From: Protopterus annectens
Lineage: Eukaryota > Chordata > Ceratodontiformes > Protopteridae
Direction of reading: 5' to 3'
NCBI RefSeq assembly: GCF_019279795.1
Contig: NC_056750.1
Coordinates: 830,184,217 to 830,248,216 of the forward strand
DNA length: 64,000 bases
Part shown: in pieces, positions 1-9,761 of the stretch
Layout: every line of letters begins with the position of its first letter
Numbering within the stretch: position 1 is the stretch's first letter
Program-made: the position numbers and the translations under genes
The notes under the pieces: model-generated
What the model was told of the DNA's origin: nothing
Seen by the model: only the letters and a program-made list of their open reading frames with translations
Database searches by the model: none

Positions 1-679
1 TAGCAGTGAAATGACACAAACCACTGCACCACTGCATCCCATAATGCTTAAATAATAGAACTCTTAATTCTACCATGGGTTGTACCTTATCCTTTATCAC
101 AAATCAAATGAGGTCATAAAACATTAACACTTATTCAAGAATAAACAAAAAGTTGGTTGCACTTCATCATCCTGGACAGTCACGAGTCTCCTCTTCTTCC
201 AGATCACTGTGCTTGCCTTTGCACCTATCCATTTCTGATTACTCACTCAATGACTCCACCACTTAATCGACACCAAAGCATGATCATCTGCAAATTCACT
301 GTATCTCACCACTGGAATCGGTACACCACCATCTGCAAAGAAAAAGGACAAAATTAGACCATCTAATAGGAATGAAAAGGCTCCACCTTATACCCACCTA
401 TTCCAAATTACAGCCAGAGCATTCCAAGACCCCATCTGCAAGAAAGAAAAAGACATGTAAAACATCCGAAATACATAACACATTCCAAGACATCTTCAAG
501 GACAACCTATCCTGCCAACCCAGGAAGGAATGTACTACCAACACTCCAATCTATGACAAAGCAGCCATAACTGAAGCAATGCTTCCTATGACCCTTTCAA
601 ATACCCAAGATAAATTTAACTACCAGTGGAATATATTAAAGTAAATCCCACACCTGAAGGGACCTAATCCTATCCACAA
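1..679. other. AT-rich non-coding stretch, no gene seen
   Basis: Two short open frames (157-357 and 372-644, plus strand) are present, but their products have no recognisable motif and their composition is that of the surrounding AT-rich DNA. I see no splice-flanked exon, RNA gene or clear repeat. The last part may be a very diverged continuation of the LINE fragment that becomes recognisable around 680. Confidence 0.5.
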
Positions 680-1020
680 CCTGGGTAACTTTGCAATTCA
701 AGACCACCAAAGTTGTTGGACATGCTACACTTAAAAGAAATCCCAATCCCTCAGAGCCAAACGCTCCAGGGATCTAAACCTTGCCATCACAATGAACAAA
801 ACATGCTGGAGGGATAGGTTCCTGACCCACAGACTACCTTGTTATCACAATGAACAAAACATGGTGGAGGGATAGGTTTCTGACCCAGAGACTCCTCAAT
901 AGACTGCCCATACATGCCAAGCAGAGCATCTCTTTGGCCCTCTTCAAAGGAACTTGATGATTGGATGGGAAATAGGAAATTCACCCTGGGAATCATGTCA
1001 TCGCCCTGCTAGACAGGGGT
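680..1020 (+). mobile_element. CR1-like LINE fragment, 3' end of the RT ORF (5'-truncated, decayed)
   Basis: Translated on plus, this stretch matches the C-terminal end of the LINE reverse-transcriptase protein encoded on minus at 62,760-64,000. Shared blocks are LLDMLHLK, then SQSLRAKRSRDLNLA, NKTCWRDRFL, RLPIHAKQS, LDDWMGNRKFTLG and VIALLDRG. The reading is broken by an internal 58-bp duplication and by a frameshift just before LDDWMG. Only the last ~100 codons remain, as expected for a 5'-truncated LINE insertion. It has the opposite orientation to the two other LINE copies here. No function can remain. Confidence 0.85.
786..901 (+). repeat. 58-bp tandem duplication inside the LINE fragment
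   Basis: The segment beginning ATCACAATGAACAAAACATG occurs at 786 and again at 844, with a few substitutions. It repeats the codons for NKTCWRDRFL and so duplicates part of the LINE C-terminal domain. The related LINE at the right edge has this block once, so the duplication is specific to this copy. Confidence 0.85.
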
Positions 1021-1145
1021 CCAGTGAAGCAAATACTATGAAAGGAAAAGTGCTTCACCCAACTGACACATCAGTCACCCTGCTAGACTGAGGTCCAGTG
1101 AAGCAAATACTATGAAAGGAAAAGTGCTTCACCCAACTGACAATG
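1003..1145 (+). repeat. 74-bp tandem duplication downstream of the LINE fragment
   Basis: CCAGTGAAGCAAATACTATG begins at 1,021 and again at 1,095, and matching sequence continues through AAGTGCTTCACCCAACTGAC in both. The offset is 74 bp with very few differences, so this duplication is probably recent. It covers the LINE stop region and the DNA just past it. Confidence 0.88.
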
Positions 1146-2081
1146 GCCCCACCTAAAACCACATCCTCAATAGAACCTCCCTTTCCACCAAACGTACCAA
1201 GCACTACTCTTATGGCTTATAAACTGCCAGCACAACAGGATTTGCTTTAACATACCCCTTCTGAAAGATTTGAATTCCGAAACTCAAAATTGCACTTTAC
1301 TGCCCAGTGCCTAGCTCTCAGCCTTCCATTCCCAAAGTAAGGTACACTAGCATCGGAATTGTGGAACAAATAGGAAGATGAGTGACCCATACTAATGGCT
1401 TACTAACCACTTCAGCTAGGAAGGTCAACAACACTTAAAGACTGAAGCGGAAAACCATAACAAACACCCGAGCCCCTTCAGAAAATTCATGCCAATGCAA
1501 ACTGGTACTCCATCAAAATTCAAGTCTAAAAGAGTGATCCATAAAAAGTGTCCCCATTGTTGAGCCTAATCCTTCTTAATTATTGCTGTGTCTCGATTGC
1601 TTAAGAATTACTACTACTGTGTACCCATGAGCTCCATCTTCACTGACCTCTTAAATCTCACACACTACCGCCACCTACATATTAAATTTAACATCAAGTC
1701 CTTCCAATTGTACAGCTCTCATGCGAGCTTTACAGCACCCACTTCTACCAAACATGCCCAGCAGCAGCCATTTCTCCCTTTTATCCAAAGCCTGCAAAAA
1801 TCATCAGCCACTGCAGGGAACCCAATAACCCGAGGAATTACCTCTAAGACAGCACTAGTAGCCTCCCTCGGCAATTAACTAACTCATACAACAAAACATT
1901 CCAACCATGAGGAAATTAAAAAAACAACCATGGGAGCCTACCCCCACCACCACCACATAGCCTTCTCCCCATACAGCTATATGAGTCCCGGATCCTGCGA
2001 CGCATCAAACTACAACCACGAGTAACCGAACTGCAACTTTTCTCGTGAGCTCCATCTTATTTTGAAGCCGCATCTCTTTCT
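1146..2081. other. Non-coding stretch, no gene recognised
   Basis: One open frame (1,588-1,878, plus) begins with ATG but its product shows no motif, signal peptide or repeat that I recognise. No RNA gene, terminal inverted repeat or tandem repeat is evident by eye. Confidence 0.5.
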
Positions 2082-2240
2082 TTACCACTTGTTTTCTATG
2101 TCACCCCTACATGAGTATTTCTGTACCACTCGTTTTCTATGTCACCCATACATGAGCATTTCTGTACCGCTCGTTTTCTATTTCACCCGTACATGAGTAT
2201 TTCTGTACCACTCGTTTTCTATGTCACCCATACATGAGTA
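2082..2240 (+). repeat. 41-bp minisatellite, about four copies
   Basis: The word CATGAG occurs at 2,110, 2,151, 2,192 and 2,233, spacing exactly 41 bp. Each unit carries TTTCTGTACCACTCGTTTTC followed by TATGTCACCCATA, with one to three substitutions between copies. The first unit is partial. No open frame runs through it and no function is visible. Confidence 0.93.
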
Positions 2241-2720
2241 TAGGAGTGCTTGAATATTGACTGGTAAGGAGCCTGCTGTGTAACTCATAAATTATGTTTG
2301 CCATATTATCTTACATGCAAGCGAAGAACACAGGTAAAGCATCGTTCCTCATTATTAGCGTTTTAATTCTGATACGTACAATTTCAGGGTCTGGGCTTTT
2401 TCTCAGTGTTGTGCATGCCTTTATAACTCGTTAGCAAATACATGGTGCACTGCTATGATAATAGGTAAGGGGAAGACCAAGAAACTGACAATACCACAGG
2501 GAAGCTAAATATGAACTAAACATGAGTTGGTTTCTTTTGCCACTACTGCGCCTGCACCACAATGAATGTTACCCACCGCTATCCTAAACTCGTGAAAGGG
2601 TCCCTCTCCACTGCACTTTAAGCCATGGTTGCAGCTGTACCATTATGAGCCAAATGAAGAGTTTTAAGACCAACACCACCACCAATAAAATAGAGACAAA
2701 AAGATTCATTGAGCTCACCA
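2241..2720. other. Non-coding stretch, no gene recognised
   Basis: AT-rich sequence without a supported gene. Near 2,675-2,695 there is a CACCACCAATAAAAT word that recurs at the right edge of the large inverted repeat (about 4,197-4,212). Confidence 0.5.
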
Positions 2721-2730
2721 CCAAAGGCAG

Positions 2731-3260
2731 GGTTTATATTAGAACACCGAAGTTTCAAAACTTTGAATGTTCTAATATCGAACCTTATTCAACGAAAGTT
2801 GAAAACATCTAACATACAGAACAGCAAATTTTTTCCTAGGAAAAAAAATTTGCTGTTCCAAAACACATACACAACACAAGCACACCAAACAAACAGCAAT
2901 CCACACACATACACCTAAAATCTTACACCTAACCCTACACTAAACTATACATACACCACTAACTATTCACTTACCTTAACCCAAACCCTAACCCTAAGGT
3001 CCATCACTATCGCACACTCACATCACCCGTGCCCTAACCCTAACTAACCTAACCCGCGCTCAGTCGCACACTTACCTGAACCCGACCCGTAACTTTCCAC
3101 CACAGCACTAAAAATACAGAAGCAACAGAAACGGACAGCCAAATTCTTTCCCTAGGAAAAAATTTGATTTTCTGTAGCTTCGATATTTTCAGCATTCGCT
3201 TAATACGGGTCGATATTAGAACATTCAAAGTTTTGAAACTTCGATATTCTAATATAGACC
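2731..3260. mobile_element. Long-TIR MITE, probably Mutator-like (MULE), 530 bp
   Basis: The two ends are inverted copies of each other: GGTTTATATTAGAACA at 2,731 against the reverse complement of TATTCTAATATAGACC ending at 3,260. Similarity continues inward for about 130 bp per side, including a CCTAGG-centred palindrome (2,820-2,859 and about 3,131-3,170). Each outermost ~53 bp is itself an imperfect palindrome. The element is flanked by an exact 10-bp direct repeat, CCAAAGGCAG, at 2,721-2,730 and 3,261-3,270. Long TIRs with a 9-11-bp duplication are typical of Mutator-like transposons; hAT (8 bp) is a weaker alternative. No transposase is encoded, so it is non-autonomous. Confidence 0.82.
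2985..3055 (+). repeat. Degenerate telomere-like CCCTAA repeats inside the MITE
   Basis: The interior of the MITE has short runs such as CCCTAACCCTAAGG (about 2,986) and GCCCTAACCCTAACTAACC (about 3,031), with looser CTAACC/CTTAACC words on either side. The vertebrate telomere unit is CCCTAA/TTAGGG. The runs are too short and interrupted to be a fused telomere, and more likely reflect the MITE's own interior sequence. Confidence 0.6.
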
Positions 3261-3292
3261 CCAAAGGCAGTAAGCGTGGAAACCAAATAAAT

Positions 3293-4198
3293 GTAGAAAG
3301 CAAACCTGCTGCTGCCACCCAAGCTGAAGTAAAATGATTGAAATTGTTAAAATCAGTTCCTTTATTAACAAAATAAAATGTAATCCTGCTGCTGCTGTCT
3401 GGATACACGCTTTCCGTTGTTGAACCTTTATCAAATCCTAAAGAAAAAAGCAGCTTCCTTTCATTTAAAAAGAGCTTCCCGCAGCTCATTCATTCAATCA
3501 ACCAATAAAGTTTTGGTGTATGGACACACCTCTCATTCAGACTGCATGTTCTATTTACTTAGTGTTAGCTAAAAGCTTGGAGATTTTAAAGTGAAATAAC
3601 ACAGGATTAATGCATATGCATTATTTCTTTACAGCCCTTCCTTTCAAGATGGGTTTGAGCAGTACAATTTCATTCAGTCCAGGTTTCTGGTCTGCTCTAA
3701 GGTTCATAATCTGTTTTGTTTCCTCAGTTTCACAAGGAGGGTATCTGGCCAACTATACCGAAACTGAGGAAACAAAATAGATTATGAACCTTAGAGTGGA
3801 CCAGAAATCTGGACTGAATGAAATTGTGCCGCTCAAACCCATCCTGAAAGGAAGGGCTTTTAAGAAATAATGCATATGCATTAATCCTGTGTTATTTCAC
3901 TTTAAAAACTCCAAGCTTTTAGCTAACACTAAGTAAATAGAAGATGCACTCTGAATGAGAGGTGTGTCCATACACCAAAACTTTATTGGTTGATTGAATG
4001 AATGAGCTGCAGGAAGTTCTTTTTAAATGAAAGGAAGCTGCTTTTTTCTTTAGGATTTGATAAAGGTTCAACAACGGACAGCACTTAGCCAGACAGCAGC
4101 AGCAGGATTATGTTTTATTTTGTTAATAAAGGAACTGATTTTAACAATTTCAATCATTTTACTTCAGCTTGGGTGGCAGCAGCAGGTTTGCTTTCTAC
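3293..4198. repeat. 906-bp inverted repeat: 439-bp arms, 28-bp loop
   Basis: Left arm 3,293-3,731 and right arm 3,760-4,198 are both 439 bp and align end to end without a gap. By eye they differ at roughly 20-25 positions (about 95% identity). The loop is 3,732-3,759. The arm tips are GTAGAAAGC and GCTTTCTAC. Each arm contains the small palindrome AATGCATATGCATT. Flanks ACCAAATAAAT (left) and ACCAATAAAAT (right) could be a degraded target duplication. Open frames on each arm are mirror images of one another and show no protein family. A transcript would fold into a long hairpin. It may be a foldback element or a local inverted duplication. Confidence 0.93.
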
Positions 4199-4989
4199 CA
4201 CCAATAAAATGGGGTCAGTTTGGAACAATCACTGATTCCCTCGCTCTCGCACTTAAACACCCAATTCAGAATGGACCGGCTACCATACGCCTTCTGCCAC
4301 ACTAATTTAAAATACAAACAGCCCCCTACCACCAACAGAATAAAAGCAACTTAACACTCAAGCTCAAAAATCAGAATTTCAACATGAAACAAACAAACCA
4401 AGATATTCTATTCAGTGCCCCTTGATTTTGCACATTCAAAGTCAATCCAAACTCGCTGTTACTATCAATACAAACCAGCCCCAATAACCAATGACAGGTT
4501 ACCATTCTTGCAGCATTAATATCACCCCAAGCCCACAAATACTACTGACAGACCACCACCAAAGTCAATGGCCACTATCAAAACATTCTCATTTTTTTTT
4601 ATCATCTTATAAAGCGGACTATAATAGTGATTCTTTCTCTCAGTCTCTTAATGCAGGAAATTTAAAGGAACCTAAAATGGGGGGTGGGGGTGGGGGCTAC
4701 ATAGTGACAGATCTTTAGTATTGTGTTAATCCTATGGCAGACAACAAATTAATTTAAAGAGTAGGGCTTTTCAGCCCAGTTACGAAGCAATGGAAATAGC
4801 CAGCCAACAACGAAGATCTGTACATGAAAGCAAGCTCATTATCAGCTAAACATTAAACACCGTGCTCTGTATTTAACTGTCTTAAAACTACAAACTATTT
4901 GCACATCAGCATCACTAATAACGCCGAATATAGCCCCCCTAAGACTGCTAGAATAATTTATTTCCCTATTGCTTTCCCTTTCATAACTT

Positions 4990-5037
4990 GGGGGGGGGGG
5001 GGGGGGGGCAAAACAAAAACAAAACAAAACAAAAAAA
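4990..5037 (+). repeat. Poly-G (19) tract followed by CAAAA-type repeats
   Basis: Nineteen G residues in a row occupy 4,990-5,008 and run directly into C(A)4-5 repeats up to about 5,037. Such a tract is prone to slippage and sequencing error, so its exact length is uncertain. Confidence 0.9.
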
Positions 5038-5463
5038 TAGCTACCTCACACTAACGGGACTACACATCGGGGAAAGGAGTGACTACATCCCAATCAAGAA
5101 ATATATAGCGGCAACGCTCAACCCCCTGAGCTACCCTTGTCCCCCCAATGGTCTGTTCTAAACCTCATAATACAGCTTTATCATTTTTACTGGTATAGCA
5201 CTTTTTTGGTTAATGGAGCTTCAACCACACTGGTACATTTTTTTTTAAATTCAACTTCCACAAAGGGATATCCTATTGAAGCAGCTTAGTTGAGACATTT
5301 CTGAATATCTGCCCATCTCTTCTCTGCAAAACTACTGCGTACGTTATTTTGTGTCAGTTACTGTCACGATACATTTCTCTGATAGCCTAAGTCCAAGTAT
5401 CTCACTTCTTATTAAGTTTCCATTTTCTATGCCTGCTCTCACTCGTCTAGTCACCTATATAGC

Positions 5464-5492
5464 ATTAATTAATTAATTAATTAATTAATTAT
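5464..5492. repeat. TTAA microsatellite
   Basis: About seven perfect copies of ATTA/TTAA. The same motif forms a longer tract at 9,343-9,391. Confidence 0.95.
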
Positions 5493-5624
5493 CAGATTTC
5501 AGCCACTTTCCCAGGCATTCTTCTTCACCTAAAGCCGCTATTGTAAAACTGAGTATGTGCTACATTTGGCAAATCACTTCTGACACAGACAGTTAATGTC
5601 ACTGGAAGAGTTTCAAGCAGTGAT

Positions 5625-5832
5625 GTGTGTCTTTCGGCTTTTCCCGGTTAGGGGTCGCCACAGCGGAACTCCGGTCCGCTAATGATTGGCAGTAGAGTTT
5701 TACGTGCTGGCTTGCCGGGCCTAACGCACGACCTTCAACGAAGGAACGCCCATTCACGCATGTCGCTACACAAAAGACGCTCTAACTGAGAATCGAACGA
5801 GCAACGTCTAACTGTAAGGCGACGACGCTACC
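5625..5832 (-). mobile_element. tRNA-derived SINE
   Basis: Read on minus, it starts GCGGTAGCGTCGTCGCC (A-box-like) and carries GTTCGATTC (5,790-5,798), a perfect match to the RNA polymerase III B-box core. A GC-rich body follows, ending in the reverse complement of CTTTCGGCTTTTCCCGG and AGGGGTCGCCACAGCG, a 3' module I associate with SINEs of aquatic vertebrates. The 8-bp direct repeat GCAGTGAT flanks it at 5,617-5,624 and 5,833-5,840, consistent with a target-site duplication. Base composition is clearly more GC-rich than the surroundings. No poly-A tail is evident. Family assignment is from memory and needs a database match. Confidence 0.75.
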
Positions 5833-5840
5833 GCAGTGAT

Positions 5841-6180
5841 ACTAAGCATAATTTAACTGCAGGTGCTCTTTACCCCCACCTTATTGAGATCATTCTCTCT
5901 GATATGTGTGCTTCCTTGGAATATTTTGTACTATTTCACCAAGTTTGTTGCATTTGACTTTAGTAACTGTTTACCATGTTTTTTTGGACAGTAGGAAATA
6001 TGTGAATAGAAAATAAATTTTCAAACACAGATTATCGAATGCTGCACAAAGCCACTATATCTTAAAACTGTGGATGTTTTACTAAAAAAAAAAAAAAAAA
6101 AGACTAGAAATGTAACCATGTAAAAAATCCTATCAGTGCTCATCCTGAATTACACATTCAGAAAACAAACTCCTTTTCAG
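5841..6180. other. Non-coding stretch with an 18-A tract
   Basis: AT-rich, with poly-A at 6,084-6,101. The last ~16 bases form a pyrimidine-rich run ending in CAG, which would be the 3' splice site of the possible exon that follows. Confidence 0.5.
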
Positions 6181-6289
6181 GACAGGCACCATTTTGTGGT
6201 AGTACATTCTCTGAAAGATGAGGATGTTCCTGCTGGCTTTACCATTTGCACTGCTGTTATTTCTGCTTTGTTTGCCACGTTGAATCCTG
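6181..6289 (+). CDS. Possible single host-gene exon (109 bp), unidentified
   Basis: A 109-bp segment is bounded by an acceptor-like ACTCCTTTTCAG ending at 6,180 and a donor-like GTAAGAG starting at 6,290. Only one forward frame is open across it; it starts in phase 0 and reads DRHHFVVVHSLKDEDVPAGF followed by TICTAVISALFATLNP. The other two frames hit stops within about 15 codons. The residue mix looks like ordinary folded protein, unlike the AT-driven frames nearby. I do not recognise the protein. No partner exon is visible within several kilobases, so it could be an isolated exon of a gene with long introns, a relic, or chance. Confidence 0.35.
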
Positions 6290-6689
6290 GTAAGAGTTTA
6301 TGGGTATTTTCACATTGTTCACATCGCTGTTCCAAAGTTAATGAGTTTGGCTGAATCATTCTCATTTTTGCATAGTGCAGTGGATGGCAAATACAAAAGA
6401 GCCATCACTTATGGTGTCTTGATCTTTTAATGGAAAATGTATTAGAGTAATGTTGCTATGGTAATATTGTACTGTTAATATAACATAGATCAATGTATGC
6501 ACATTGCAGCCTAAATATTTTGATATCAGATATTACACACTGTTTAGCAGTTAGACAGATATGTTGGCATAAATGGATGGGACCCTGCCTATGACTCAGA
6601 TGACCAGAGTTCATTTTGCATCTCTTGTTTGAGCCAGTGCTGGTGGGAGAGGAGTACAAGGAGTGAAGTTTCTTGCCCATGTCTGCTGT
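6290..6689. other. Non-coding stretch, no gene recognised
   Basis: Follows the possible donor site at 6,290. The minus-strand open frame at 6,456-6,722 has no recognisable motif. If the exon call is right, this is intron. Confidence 0.45.
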
Positions 6690-7020
6690 AATTTTGTGGT
6701 CTTTTGTTGATGTGTTTTGCAAGGGTATTAATAAAGACGTCCATTATTGTTACTGAGTTGTTTTTTTACTAGGATTACTACAATAACCTGATGGTTTACA
6801 ATTGAATGATTTATAAGGGTTTCAGTAAAGACATCCTTTATTACGCTGTATTTACATTCTTCCTTGAAGTACTGTATTAACTTTGTGGTCTTATGTTCAA
6901 TGTTTATAAGGGTATTAATGAAAACATTTCTTAAAGAGTTAGGTTTGTATTTTTTTTTGTAGACTCGTGGTTTTATGTTTGAAGTATTTTATATGTGTCT
7001 CAAGGAATACATCTCTTAAC
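6690..7020 (+). repeat. Degenerate ~90-bp tandem repeat, four units
   Basis: Four related units begin near 6,696, 6,790, 6,884 and 6,967 (spacings of about 94, 94 and 83 bp). Each has a GTGGTCTTATGTT-like head, a TTATAAGGGTATTAAT-like middle and an AAAGACATCCTTTATTA-like tail. Divergence is high (by eye roughly 20-30%), so this is an old duplication. Confidence 0.7.
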
Positions 7021-9342
7021 ATGCACAATTTCTACTTTTCTTGATTGCTCAATTACTTTTGTGTACATAAGATGATAGCTTTTTGCAGGTGTCACTGTGT
7101 ATATCTAGAACACATAGTATACCAATTTTCCTGGTGGATACAGAAAAAATATACACTGTGTACTCTTCAGGAGGTGGGGTTGTCCATAGATATATCACTT
7201 TTAGAAGCAATTAACAGTCCTGAGCTCTGTCCTTCACACATTGTCTGTGTAGAATGCTTACTGGGCATGTGCACCAAAGGGGAGTTATGTGTCAAAGCAG
7301 AAAAAATAGCCCCTTTGGCTACCTCTTGGCCATTGCCTTAGCTTTGGAGTATAACCATAGCACACCTAAAGCTTTCTCTTGGTAGAAGCAATATACTGTT
7401 CATTTTGATGCAAATCTATTCATTACAGAAATCAAAAACTGTGAGCCACTGTAAGCACTTCCATTGATTAATTCATTGCTGTAAGGTAATGCCATTTCAA
7501 CCTGTACATTTATCTTTACACTGGATAGGCCTTGCACCTGCCATAGTCATGTGAGTAGCCATGACATATGTCCTATACATCATGGCATATAAATTAAATT
7601 TTAATGAACCAATGTTTTTCTTCACACAAGGGTACAATATGGGTCAATTTTAAATGCATGAATAGAAATAAAAGAGTAGAAGTGAGTTAGCAAAGACCAT
7701 AATTGTATCTACTTTGCAGCGTGCTTGTTATAATTAAAAGCTTCTAATGTAATACTTTAAGCAAGTGTTAACTGTTTCCCTGCTTGGGATATGTAATTCA
7801 GATAGTTCTGTTCAGGTACATATCAACACAAACTTTTGTCAGAATTTTGTGTCTTGTTCACCTCTAGAAGTTGCCATACAGTTCCAAGAGTCCTCATCAC
7901 ACCCCCAAGATTTAATCTGTAACCTGAAAGCACTACAGATTTCTTGCAGTAAACCATTCAAAAGACCTGTATATCATTTCACATTTCTTTGAATTCATGA
8001 TTCTGTGAATTATTTATTCTATACTAGACGGGTCGAGGACAGCAAGGTATGAGTGGATTAATCACCTTTCATAGATTTGAAAAATGTAGAGTGGATTATT
8101 ATCAGCACTTTTCGTAGGTCTTTGAAGTATCAAGGGTTCTCTTCTAAAGAACCCACATGTTTTCTTTTACTGCTTTATATTAACTGCAACGTTTTAGTCA
8201 GCACTGGCAGAAGGACTCCAAAACTAAGCAGCCAGAAGGAATTGTTGATTAAGAACAAGTGCCCAGCCTCCATGAAAAGCACCGCACTTATCAGGCATGT
8301 CATTATATATTTCTTTGGGGAATAGAACTCGTCATTCACTAAGTAGAGGTTAGCAGTTATATCTGATTGTGAGTTTTCCCAGTGTTTTCTTAATAATTAA
8401 GATTAATCAACAAAACTACAGCCAGCTGGGTCCTGCAGTTAGAGTATTTTTAGAAACTGCTTGCAGCGCTGATGGATTGTGACCAGCACTTACAAAAATC
8501 AGTTATCAGAATAAAAATGAAAACAATGAACTATAGATAACAACTGGCCAGCAAAATTGTAACTTCCTACCAGACAGCAGGTTGTTACAATTGGCAACAC
8601 GTTGGTTATAATAAATTTTCTGTAACAAAATAGAAATATATGCTAACATATTCCAATATTCTAGTGTTAGCAGGAAGTGTTATAAAAAGTGAAAAAATGT
8701 AGTGTAACAATTAGAGGGTGTAGGAAACAAGATATGAGGAACTAAAGGCTTTTAGGTAAAAAATAATCACAGAAAAAAACAGGAACTGACCAACTACTCC
8801 ATTTTCTTTGTATAAGGGCATCTCTAGATCTTTTATCTCTCCCTCTTTCTCTCGATAATTCGAACATCTAAGTACGGTCTGTTTAACGGCACTAGAGTAC
8901 AGCATCATTCCTGCTTGCTGAGTTTGCTTGTGTAACCTGAATTCACTATTTTGAGAGAAATAATGCATTTTAATCACTGATATCAGTTTCTTACATTACT
9001 GTACAAGCAAGGAATATTTATTCTTTTAGGCGAAAATAACAAACACTGAGTGCATATGTATGTGCATACTTCTGTTTCTCTAGGTTACCTTTGCTTTTAC
9101 TTACAGTTTATCTTCTTTTGACTCATTTACTTGCAGTTAAACACTGTTTTGAGTAGTCAGTATCAGACATTAAAATATACAGACTGTATCTGAAAATATA
9201 CTTTTCCAAATCTCTATGACCTCAGAGTATTGTAACAGAATGTTAAAAAAAAGTCACAAATTGCACACACTTATGAACACAACAATTTATCTCTTTAATC
9301 CAAAATGATAAATAAATAAGCTGTATAGTAATGTTAATTCAA
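7021..9342. other. AT-rich non-coding stretch, no gene recognised
   Basis: Open frames at 7,045-7,341, 7,765-7,992 and 8,077-8,325 (plus) and 8,711-8,977 (minus) were read and show no family motifs or convincing splice boundaries. A TTTTTGCAG word near 7,090 resembles an acceptor but has no matched donor in frame. Nothing else is supported. Confidence 0.5.
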
Positions 9343-9391
9343 TTTAATTATTAATTAATTAATTAATTAATTAATTAATTAATTAATTAAT
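9343..9391. repeat. TTAA microsatellite
   Basis: About eleven copies of the tetramer TTAA, with one imperfect unit at the left end. Confidence 0.95.
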
Positions 9392-9761
9392 GTACATTGA
9401 ACAAAGTGTCTGTTTAATAGCTGCCAGGAATTATGGATGAAAATAATACAAAACCTGAAAAAAGGTGAAAAAAAACATTTCTAGTTGAAGACTGATGTGA
9501 TCCATAGGCAATAAACTAAGGCCACATCTGTGGCATAGATGGATAGGTTCAGAAGTTCATGAGTACTTACTAAGCCTGTGGTCCAGGGGGCTAATGAGGA
9601 GCCTAGCCCACATTCCTAATTGCTTCAGAACAGTTTCAGGGTTGCGAGCTGCTCAGAGTCACAGAATAGGCAAACAGAGGCTGAGTAAAGAAATGCTGGC
9701 CTACACGAAGAACTTCATTAATGACTCATAGTTTACCCTATGCACTAACTGCCAGACTTGT
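9392..9761. other. Non-coding flank of the LINE, no gene
   Basis: This sequence lies where the 3' third of the neighbouring LINE should be but does not resemble the 3' end of the related LINE at the right edge. It is either older host DNA or an unrecognised repeat brought in by a deletion or rearrangement. Confidence 0.45.

Larger units (their letters stand above)
4199..5624. other. Non-coding stretch with simple repeats, no gene
   Basis: No supported gene. A G-rich word with runs of 6, 5 and 5 G separated by single T lies at about 4,679-4,696, and the poly-G/CAAAA and TTAA tracts are listed separately. The open frames at 4,491-4,718 (plus) and 4,842-5,027 (minus) read through homopolymers and are not credible genes. 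Confidence 0.55.

Noticed and set aside
787-996. 69-codon minus frame
   Set aside because: It is antisense to the LINE C-terminal fragment, which has clear protein similarity on plus.
2985-3055. Interstitial telomere from a chromosome fusion
   Set aside because: Only a few degenerate CCCTAA units occur, and they sit wholly inside a transposon with its own target duplication.
3049-3489. 146-codon minus frame, and the related plus frame at 4,057-4,305, as genes
   Set aside because: The first spans the MITE edge and the left arm of the inverted repeat. The second is the mirror image from the right arm. No family motif is present.
4679-4696. G-quadruplex
   Set aside because: Only three G runs (6, 5 and 5) are present; a standard intramolecular quadruplex needs four. 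The poly-G at 4,990-5,008 has no loops.
5780-5840. Functional tRNA gene on minus
   Set aside because: A and B box-like elements are present, but no complete cloverleaf or acceptor stem can be formed. The sequence continues into a SINE body with flanking direct repeats.
7045-7341. 98-codon plus frame as an exon
   Set aside because: A TTTTTGCAG acceptor-like word exists, but the in-frame sequence has no convincing donor and the composition is typical of local AT-rich DNA.
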